Below are positions 1 through 5,453 of a DNA stretch of 5,453 bases, in pieces. The notes below the pieces were generated by a model. It saw nothing but the letters and a program-made list of their open reading frames with translations. It was not told the origin of the DNA and searched no databases. Position numbers and translations under genes: made by a program. This DNA is from Rickettsiales bacterium. Its GTDB lineage: Bacteria; Pseudomonadota; Alphaproteobacteria; Rickettsiales; UBA1997. The DNA lies in NCBI GenBank assembly GCA_031269065.1, contig JAIRWJ010000060.1, forward strand, positions 1 through 5,453. Reading direction: 5' to 3'. Numbering within the stretch: position 1 is the first letter of the stretch; each line of letters begins with the position of its first letter.

Positions 1-1
1 A

Positions 2-2857
2 GTTTTTAACACAAATCAGTACTGTAAGCAGCAAAAGGTATATATAGAGGAAGGTAAGTACTTGACAAAGATGGAAACCAGCCCGGATGGGGGCTATCCA
101 ATATTTCCAATCTATCCTACACTGGCATCCATCGATTCCAAAGGACAGTGTGATGTGGGGAAAGCAGTTGATGACAATTTTAAGAAGATGACCGCTCTGA
201 ACTCTGCTGACACAAAATGCTCGTTTTCTTTCAGTGCAACCAGTAACAAGTGTATAATTATGAATATTCCAATATTATCTGCTTTTGTGATCCAAATACC
301 AATAATCGAGGGTATGTGTCTGTACACATCGAAAAATCCGGCCAAGTCGTCCTCAAAGATTAAAAAGGCTACGAAAGTGATTGCAAAAATAGCTCAAGTT
401 CTTGCAGCAGTGGTGGAGGTTGCTGTAAACTTATTTTTTAACAACAAACTTGTTCTAGATCCATTGTCTATGATTGCATCATTTAACATTGAGAACGCAC
501 TAGATCTTTTGATTAATCTTCCCTTTGATATAGCTGGTCAGAACTGGGCATGTGTTGCCGCAAGACCTTCGTTCATGCAAGGTGTTCAGTATGAGTTACA
601 AATAGGTATAGCCGCAGCAACTGATGTCCAATATTCTAAAGCAAAGAATGCCATGAAAAAATATAGGTTCTGTGGCCACGACTGGCTCAGCTATAAAAAA
701 ACGGAGGACGAAAAATACTGGGTTAGGGGTGGCTACGAGAATTCTCACTACAGATATGTTGTTGATAGCATCGAAAACGGGACAGTTAAAAAGGATATAG
801 GCGAACAGGTCTATAGGGAATATGTTTACGGAGGGAGGGAACACATATCATACGCAACCGATAGAGAAAAAATGCTGGAAGAAGGACTTGATAGCAATGA
901 TAACAGATCCAAGACTGTAAATTACGACATAAATTACTGTATAGACCCGAGAACAGAGGAACAGAAGGGTTTTGATGGGATGTTTCAGAGATACTACATG
1001 AGGGGAAATGAAAAGGCTAACTTCGCCTGCAATAGATTCCTGTACGATGGAAAAAGTGGTTGTTTTCTGCCAGAATCGGATGTTGCAATTGGTGACAGAG
1101 CATCAATAACAGAAACTATTTCTGGAGAAAATGGCAAAAAATATTACTTTGTGAAGAATGAGAAGTATGATAAAACTTGTGTAAAGGCATTTGTTGAGGC
1201 CAGGAAGTGCTGTAGATATAGGAGTAAGCATCTAGTCTGCATTCATGATAAGGACAAAAACAATATAGGCGATGGCACATTTTGTCTTTCTAATGTCGTA
1301 AATGGATATGGCGCCAGTGAGGCAATCAGTTCTAATATATTTACATTTATACAGAACTACGATGAAGATAAAGACAGAGTAACCTGTACAGTGGGTGAGG
1401 TAGATTTCGAAGCCGGTAAAAAGAAGGATACCGACTATGTTTGTGTGTTTAGCCATGGTCTCTGTCCCTACGATTTCAAACTAAACGCTGGTCTCAATTA
1501 TAGGGCCAGTTACTGTGATACTGACTATTTTACAGACTATCGCGATTCGAGCAGTGTCCTCCAGAGGGGAGCCAATCATTTCAATGCGACCATCTGTAAA
1601 GAAGGTCTATTTTCTGAAAAATATAGAAAAAAATACAAGGAAATGTTCAGTAGTGGAGGGAAAGAGCTTGCCGCCTTCACCTATAATAGGGTCAAAGGAG
1701 ATATGGGTGGATTCAATAATGGTGACTTTGAAACTATATATAATTTTGATGGTTACACAGACGGAGACAGAACTGTCGTGAAAGAACCGTTTATGACTAA
1801 ATTCAAGTATTCAGTCGCCGAAAGTACTAACAGGAGAAGCTGTGGTTTTTCGTCCAAAGACTCTTCTGACACCGCCACAAAAACGTTCGCCCAGTATGAT
1901 CTAAAGCAGAGTGAGGTCAACTACATGAAATCCAGTGCATTTGGAAAGGTTAAGAATTTTTGCCAGTACAGGGCACATTGCGTAGAGGTGGAACGAGAAG
2001 AGGATTATGATGACAATTACGTGGTAGGCTCTCTATTCCTAGATTCCTCCTGTAACGGTACCACAAGTAACTCTAGAAATATTTTACAGGATGATGGTGG
2101 AGGGGTACCAAGGCAGCTTTCTGCTCCAATTGTGGAGTGTATCTTCGAGAGTCTGAAAAATCTGATAGCCGGAGTTGCCGGAAGTAGCCTCTGTGAAGCT
2201 AGTGGAGATTTAAATAACATGGGCTACTGTGGTCCAGATTCCGAGGCAACAGTGTCAGCACAGATGGCCGTGGGAAATTCCGTCTTCTTTAATGGCAGGT
2301 ATAAGAAAATCGATGGCAAATTTATAGTGAAGAACTATGAGCTGCCTCCAAACTATAACCCATTTTTAAAGATTCAGAAGTACCTCATAAGAACAATAAA
2401 AGCTGCCCTTACGCTGTTTATGGTGATATACTTCTATAAACAGCTTTTAATGGGAAATTTGGAAAATCTTGCCAAACCCGAAAACATGCTGAAAATGGTT
2501 TTCCCGCTGTTTAAGTTTGTGGTAGTGATTTGGCTAATATTTTACAATGGCTGGCAGCAAGGAGCCTACAATCACATAGTCAACTTTGCAACAGCAAGCT
2601 ATAGTTTTATGAATAGAATGCTCACAAAAATCGTGAAAAACCCGAAAAATCAAATGTTGAATTTTGAGGAGGATGGGGAAGTGAATGCTGTAAAAATTGT
2701 GGAAAATAATTCTATAACTCTAGAGGATAGAGATATAATGCTTTGCTTCAAATATGGTTTATTCGGTGATATAAATTATTCGAGAAGAAATATAGTGACA
2801 GAAAGGTGTGAAAGGGGTTTTTATAGTAACTATGAAATAGATTCCAATTGGGAATAA
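2..2857 (+). CDS. virB6: VirB6/TrbL-like T4SS protein, N-terminal half (5' partial, ended by in-frame TAA)
   Basis: This is the N-terminal half of an expanded VirB6-type inner-membrane component of a type IV secretion system. Residues are numbered from the TTG at 62. Residues 1-770 form a large ectodomain with 26 cysteines (C30 to C723), suggesting disulfide bonding outside the cytoplasm. Hydrophobic stretches lie at about 65-83 and 103-126. Residues 687-702 (SAPIVECIFESLKNLI) resemble the Pro-x-x-x-Cys...Leu-Lys-Asn segment that precedes the membrane core in Rickettsiales VirB6 paralogues. Core helices follow at about 776-797 and 811-829, then an extracytoplasmic loop with C895 and C916, cut by TAA 2855-2857. 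The start is uncertain. TTG 62 has a possible Shine-Dalgarno (GAGGAAGG, 47-54), and ATG 71 is an alternative. However, the frame is open back to position 2 and TTG 62 gives no signal peptide, so I favour an upstream start outside the window. The family call rests mainly on the in-frame continuation downstream. The paralogue number cannot be assigned. Confidence 0.8.
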   Translation, partial: VFNTNQYCKQQKVYIEEGKYLTKMETSPDGGYPIFPIYPTLASIDSKGQCDVGKAVDDNFKKMTALNSADTKCSFSFSATSNKCIIMNIPILSAFVIQIPIIEGMCLYTSKNPAKSSSKIKKATKVIAKIAQVLAAVVEVAVNLFFNNKLVLDPLSMIASFNIENALDLLINLPFDIAGQNWACVAARPSFMQGVQYELQIGIAAATDVQYSKAKNAMKKYRFCGHDWLSYKKTEDEKYWVRGGYENSHYRYVVDSIENGTVKKDIGEQVYREYVYGGREHISYATDREKMLEEGLDSNDNRSKTVNYDINYCIDPRTEEQKGFDGMFQRYYMRGNEKANFACNRFLYDGKSGCFLPESDVAIGDRASITETISGENGKKYYFVKNEKYDKTCVKAFVEARKCCRYRSKHLVCIHDKDKNNIGDGTFCLSNVVNGYGASEAISSNIFTFIQNYDEDKDRVTCTVGEVDFEAGKKKDTDYVCVFSHGLCPYDFKLNAGLNYRASYCDTDYFTDYRDSSSVLQRGANHFNATICKEGLFSEKYRKKYKEMFSSGGKELAAFTYNRVKGDMGGFNNGDFETIYNFDGYTDGDRTVVKEPFMTKFKYSVAESTNRRSCGFSSKDSSDTATKTFAQYDLKQSEVNYMKSSAFGKVKNFCQYRAHCVEVEREEDYDDNYVVGSLFLDSSCNGTTSNSRNILQDDGGGVPRQLSAPIVECIFESLKNLIAGVAGSSLCEASGDLNNMGYCGPDSEATVSAQMAVGNSVFFNGRYKKIDGKFIVKNYELPPNYNPFLKIQKYLIRTIKAALTLFMVIYFYKQLLMGNLENLAKPENMLKMVFPLFKFVVVIWLIFYNGWQQGAYNHIVNFATASYSFMNRMLTKIVKNPKNQMLNFEEDGEVNAVKIVENNSITLEDRDIMLCFKYGLFGDINYSRRNIVTERCERGFYSNYEIDSNWE
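47..54 (+). promoter_or_regulatory. Possible ribosome binding site (GAGGAAGG) for TTG 62
   Basis: GAGGAAGG lies 7 bases before the TTG at 62, which is good Shine-Dalgarno spacing, and 16 bases before ATG 71, which is too far. It is the only in-window support for starting the VirB6-like protein at 62. It also reads in frame as Glu-Glu-Gly inside an open frame that extends to the window edge, so the match may be chance. Confidence 0.3.
2855..2857 (+). other. In-frame TAA interrupting the VirB6-like frame
   Basis: The codons read AAT TGG GAA TAA GCT GTC AAG, and the same frame then stays open for a further 634 codons that carry the rest of the VirB6 core. No insertion or deletion is needed to join the halves. 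TAA is one base change from AAA, GAA, CAA, TTA, TCA, TAT or TAC. The stop sits in the extracytoplasmic loop between core helices 2 and 3. It could be a nonsense mutation, a base-call error or a suppressed codon. UAA is the bacterial stop least associated with natural readthrough, which favours mutation or error. Confidence 0.85.
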
Positions 2858-3004
2858 GCTGTCAAGATTTTCATCAGAAATAGAAACTACAAGGGGCAGA
2901 TAGAGAAGAACATTGTCATTTCTAACAATCAGGAGATTTCGCAACTCGTTTACTTTGTCGATAAGTACAATAAAAGTAGTATTGATGACAAAATCCGTAT
3001 CGAA

Positions 3005-4762
3005 GTGGTTAGCGGAAATATATGGAGTAAAAACTACGATGGCTGCTATTTCGATTCTGGTGAATATGAGGAAAATAAGAGTTATCTGGCCCTTTTCGAC
3101 ACTCTGGATTGTAAACTAATCAAATACCTTGGCTATTCAACAAGCAGTATGGTACCAAACATTATTCTATATAGTGCGATCATGCTGGTACCGAACTATT
3201 TTTTTCCTGATGGTGTGATTAGCAAGGTAATTGGAGGTATAGGTTCTGTTCTATTCGGCATGATGATGACTTTTCTATTCCTCATAATTGGCATAATAAT
3301 AAAGGCCGTGTACATATTTACCTCAGCCTTTTTCACCCTATCTATACTAATATTTATATCTCCCATAGTTCTACCCCTCATGTTCTTTGAAAGGACTAAA
3401 AGTATTTTCGATACCTGGACAGAATATGTGATGGATAGCATATTGAAACCAATCATGAATTTTTCGTTTACCATGATGTATATCAGTGTGATGGACATTA
3501 TTCTTCTGAAAGATGCGACATTTTCACAGCACAGTGCCAGAGGTCGTGGAGTAAATTTGAATTGTCCGGATAATTCCTCGAGTTTTATCTGTCTCATAAA
3601 CGGATTCCCTATAATCGGTCAAATAAAGATACTCTTTAGCGCGGGCCTGAAGAGCGTCCTATTTGATGTTGTGGTTGTCTTTCTTTTCTTTAGTCTCTTT
3701 GACAAGGTGCTGGATGATCTAGAGAGTATATCCTCCAGCATATTCAAAAGCATTTCTGACGCAACTAAAAGTAGCAGTTCTCTCCTTAGCACCAAAGATA
3801 AAAGTCTTGGCATCGGAGATATCGGTGGCCAGGCCTTTGGCAAAGCTATGGATGCTGGTAAACAGATCGAGGCTTTCAGAACAAATTATGTCAACAATGC
3901 TCCCGGTGCAATTCTCAGTGGCGTCAAAAAAGCTGCTGACAAGGTAGCTCAAAACCGTGTTGATCCCTCAAAAACCAGATTTAGAGCCCTGGGAAAGGTC
4001 GGTGAGGCAACTGCCGGTACGGCTGGATTGGTTGGAAAAGCCTACGATGGAGTTAGCAACTTAGCTGAAAAACTTGAAAATAAGGCATGGGGACTAAAAC
4101 ACAAAGCTGGTAGGCTTGCCAAGCAGAAATTAAAAGGAGCTAGAGACGCAGTTAAAAGCAAAGTCAAGGAGATATGGAATAGGGGTCCTATCCACAAACT
4201 ACTGAATAAAGCAGAAGCTAAGGATGTTATGAAGGAGGCTAGAACCTTGAAGTCTAATGCAAGGAAAAATAGCAAGGATTTAAGACCGGAGATGGAGTAC
4301 AGATCTAAGATGCAAAATATGGAGAGTCTAGATCTATCACCCGAATTTATAGACGAACTCATTGAAAATGAGCAACAATCTATTAGAGAAAATGAAAATA
4401 AAAAGAGAAACTTAACCGTATTAAGGAACAGAAGAGGGAAAAACATAGATAGAGAAATAGAAGGACAAAAAGAAATCATAAAGGATCTCAAAAAAATTGC
4501 TGCCAAGAACCTCAGAAAGGATAAAATCGCTGAAGACTTCTTGAAGAAAAATATGAAACTGAAGAAAAATGCAGCCAGTGGCCAGAAAAAGCAACAAAAA
4601 TATGCAGACAATCTAGAAAAGGTAGAGAGGTTTGAGTTACCAAATGATCTAATTGATGATCTGGTTGCCCGTGGGGAATTGCTAATCGATGGAATGGATA
4701 ATGATGATGAAAAAGACGCTATGAGAGGGTTTATGGATGATCTTAATAATTTCAAGAATTAA
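3005..4762 (+). CDS. virB6: VirB6/TrbL-like T4SS protein, C-terminal half with long basic tail
   Basis: This is the C-terminal half of the VirB6-like protein. The frame is open from 2858, directly after the TAA. GTG 3005 is only the first conventional start codon and has no clear ribosome binding site, so independent initiation is doubtful. Residues from GTG: 26-44 (SYLALFDTLDCKLIKYLGY) match the Leu-Trp/Phe-Asp-x-Leu-Asp-Cys...Leu-Gly segment of Rickettsiales VirB6, and 119-138 (SPIVLPLMFFERTKSIFDTW) match the Pro-x-x-x-Pro...Phe-Glu-x-Thr-Lys...Phe-x-x-Trp signature. Hydrophobic helices lie at about 51-65, 77-99, 102-125, 143-168 and 210-232. C187 and C196 sit in the loop before the last helix and could form a disulfide. 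Residues 235-585 form a Lys/Arg/Glu-rich tail, predicted cytoplasmic: an Ala/Gly/Lys amphipathic part at about 300-392, then a helical, possibly coiled-coil part at 400-545. VirB6 identity is by recalled family pattern, not a search; the tail has no recognised domain. Confidence 0.85.
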   Translation: MVSGNIWSKNYDGCYFDSGEYEENKSYLALFDTLDCKLIKYLGYSTSSMVPNIILYSAIMLVPNYFFPDGVISKVIGGIGSVLFGMMMTFLFLIIGIIIKAVYIFTSAFFTLSILIFISPIVLPLMFFERTKSIFDTWTEYVMDSILKPIMNFSFTMMYISVMDIILLKDATFSQHSARGRGVNLNCPDNSSSFICLINGFPIIGQIKILFSAGLKSVLFDVVVVFLFFSLFDKVLDDLESISSSIFKSISDATKSSSSLLSTKDKSLGIGDIGGQAFGKAMDAGKQIEAFRTNYVNNAPGAILSGVKKAADKVAQNRVDPSKTRFRALGKVGEATAGTAGLVGKAYDGVSNLAEKLENKAWGLKHKAGRLAKQKLKGARDAVKSKVKEIWNRGPIHKLLNKAEAKDVMKEARTLKSNARKNSKDLRPEMEYRSKMQNMESLDLSPEFIDELIENEQQSIRENENKKRNLTVLRNRRGKNIDREIEGQKEIIKDLKKIAAKNLRKDKIAEDFLKKNMKLKKNAASGQKKQQKYADNLEKVERFELPNDLIDDLVARGELLIDGMDNDDEKDAMRGFMDDLNNFKN

Positions 4763-4766
4763 ACAA

Positions 4767-4771
4767 TTAGG
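4767..4771 (+). promoter_or_regulatory. Likely ribosome binding site (TTAGG) for ATG 4778
   Basis: TTAGG, containing the AGG core, lies 6 bases before ATG 4778 in the short gap after the virB6-like stop. It is weak but well spaced. A second TAA in the same frame at 4772-4774 rules out a simple in-frame upstream start for the downstream gene. Confidence 0.45.
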
Positions 4772-4777
4772 TAAACC

Positions 4778-5453
4778 ATGAACAGGAAGCGAGATAATGT
4801 AGAAAAGGATGAAAAAGGAGAGTTAATAATAAAAAAACTACTTCTGGGACAGCTAAACATTGCCTCAGAAGAGTTAGACAAACTTGTGAATTTAGTAGTT
4901 GCCCAAAATAAGGAGAAAAAAAGGATTATTGTGAATGGTTCGCTACCTATGGATATTCTCAGGCAATTGAAGGCTCTGGGATATGATGTAATTGAACTAG
5001 AGCCGGAGCAGGAATATGGACCAGAAATGGGAGCTATAGCCACAGGAATAAAGCAGACTAATGGTCCGCTAAGAACGACCCAGGTGTCCGTGAGCGCGAG
5101 GAATCCGGATCCTGGTTTAGCAGTAAAAAATGACGAGGCTGCCAGAGCTTTGGCAGAAAAATATGGAACCCCAAAACAAAAATTGCGAAATACTCTGGTA
5201 CAGAACAGCCTCGGAGATAAACAGGCATTTAATGATAAATTTCCAAAAAAAGATAAAACAGACAACCAGAGGCCGGAAAGAGAAGGGCCCGCTGGAGGTT
5301 GGATAGGTGAAATAGGTTTTTCCGGTGATGTTGCAAGCTGTACTATACATTACCACAACGAGGCGGAGAGGGTAGCCCTCGAGGCAAAAGCTATAGATAG
5401 GATGAACACAATGCTCAATGAGAAAAGCTATGTCCGGCAAGAGGCAAACAGAG
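4778..5453 (+). CDS. Hypothetical soluble protein downstream of virB6-like gene (3' partial)
   Basis: The frame is open from ATG 4778 to the right edge (225 full codons, no stop reached), so the gene is truncated by the window. I do not recognise the family. The start is supported by TTAGG at 4767-4771, which leaves 6 bases before the ATG, and by the 15-base gap from the previous stop, which suggests co-transcription with the virB6-like gene. The product begins MNRKRDNVEKDEKGEL, has no signal peptide or membrane helix in the visible part, and is rich in Lys, Glu, Asn and Gln, so it is probably cytoplasmic. Residues 17-45 look helical. Residues 48-75 read as strand, helix, strand (RIIVNGSLPMDILRQLKALGYDVIELE), a small alpha/beta pattern. 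Residues 95-170 are polar and probably flexible. Residues 171-194 are Gly-rich with the only Trp and Cys (GGWIGEIGFSGDVASCTIHY), and a charged helix follows. A T4SS accessory or substrate role is possible from position alone. Confidence 0.8.
   Translation, partial: MNRKRDNVEKDEKGELIIKKLLLGQLNIASEELDKLVNLVVAQNKEKKRIIVNGSLPMDILRQLKALGYDVIELEPEQEYGPEMGAIATGIKQTNGPLRTTQVSVSARNPDPGLAVKNDEAARALAEKYGTPKQKLRNTLVQNSLGDKQAFNDKFPKKDKTDNQRPEREGPAGGWIGEIGFSGDVASCTIHYHNEAERVALEAKAIDRMNTMLNEKSYVRQEANR

Larger units (their letters stand above)
2..4762 (+). pseudogene. virB6: Whole interrupted virB6-like gene (one nonsense codon; may be pseudogene, readthrough or error)
   Basis: This entry joins the two halves as one gene. 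From TTG 62 to the stop at 4760-4762 there are 1,567 codons including the final stop, with a single internal TAA and no frameshift. The joined product has the complete expected order: cysteine-rich ectodomain, two core helices, an extracytoplasmic loop, the conserved LDTLDC-like segment, further helices with the ERTK motif, then a charged tail. Neither half alone has the full VirB6 core, which makes loss of function likely if the stop is real and not suppressed. The lack of any other lesion over about 4.7 kb means the interruption is recent, an artefact, or tolerated. The 147 bases from 2858 to 3004 encode 49 ordinary-looking residues (AVKIFIRNRN...) that belong to the interrupted loop and not to a spacer. 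Confidence 0.55.

Noticed and set aside
1515..1781. Short + strand frame (88 codons) inside the ectodomain
   Set aside because: It is out of frame with the continuous VirB6-like protein, which covers the region without a break, and its composition is not protein-like.
2913..3119. Short + strand frame (68 codons) starting at TTG just after the internal stop, considered as a separate small gene or evidence of frameshift
   Set aside because: The main frame stays open and matches the VirB6 family through this stretch. This frame carries no family signal, so neither a frameshift nor a separate gene is needed.
3196..3597. Antisense open frame (133 codons) opposite the VirB6 membrane core
   Set aside because: The + strand here codes the conserved VirB6 helices and ERTK motif. 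The antisense product is hydrophobic only because it complements membrane-helix codons.
4042..4755. Long antisense open frame (237 codons) opposite the basic tail
   Set aside because: The product is mostly Ser, Leu and Phe, as expected from the complement of a Lys/Glu/Arg-rich coding stretch. It has no convincing ribosome binding site and lies fully opposite a well-supported gene.
4741..4777. Possible terminator between the virB6-like gene and the next gene
   Set aside because: The stretch is AT-rich but shows no GC-containing hairpin followed by a T run, and the next gene begins after only 15 bases.
4759..5265. Antisense open frame (168 codons) opposite the downstream gene
   Set aside because: It overlaps the better supported ATG 4778 frame, which has a ribosome binding site and operon spacing. 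Its Ser/Phe-rich composition looks like an antisense shadow.
5117..5440. Antisense open frame (107 codons) at the right edge
   Set aside because: It overlaps both the + strand downstream gene and another antisense frame and shows no recognisable domain.

Overview
The window reads as a type IV secretion (T4SS) locus of an AT-leaning alphaproteobacterium, most likely a Rickettsiales-type intracellular bacterium. The placement is by inference. The main protein has the layout of the expanded VirB6/TrbL paralogues known from Rickettsiales: a very large cysteine-rich extracytoplasmic domain, a block of membrane helices with the VirB6 core signatures, and a long charged cytoplasmic tail. Arginine is written mostly as AGA/AGG and isoleucine often as ATA, which fits an AT-biased endosymbiont-like genome. 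No taxonomic marker is present, so the lineage is not proven.

Layout: everything is on the + strand, almost wholly coding, and all in the same reading frame (codons starting at position 2). Positions 2-2857 encode the N-terminal half of a VirB6-like protein. It is open at the left edge, so the true start may lie outside the window. A single in-frame TAA at 2855-2857 ends it. The frame then continues without any shift from 2858 to the TAA at 4760-4762 and encodes the rest of the VirB6 membrane core plus a long basic, helical tail. Read through that one stop, the two parts form a protein of about 1,565 residues from the TTG at 62. After 15 bases a third open frame starts at ATG 4778 and runs off the right edge at 5453. 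It is a soluble, charged protein of unknown family.

How it fits together: VirB6 is the polytopic inner-membrane component of the T4SS and lies near the VirB3/VirB4 and VirB8/VirB10 parts of the channel. The stop falls in the extracytoplasmic loop between the second and third core helices, so the two halves would have to come from one chain (readthrough or suppression), reassemble as a split protein, or be non-functional. No good ribosome binding site precedes the first usable start of the second half, so a recent nonsense mutation or a sequence error is the simplest reading. The downstream gene is closely spaced and probably co-transcribed, so it may be T4SS-associated, but its role cannot be read from sequence.

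No RNA gene, CRISPR array, insertion sequence, long repeat or convincing terminator was seen. There is no non-coding stretch longer than the 15-base gap at 4763-4777, apart from the interrupted but coding-like 2858-3004.
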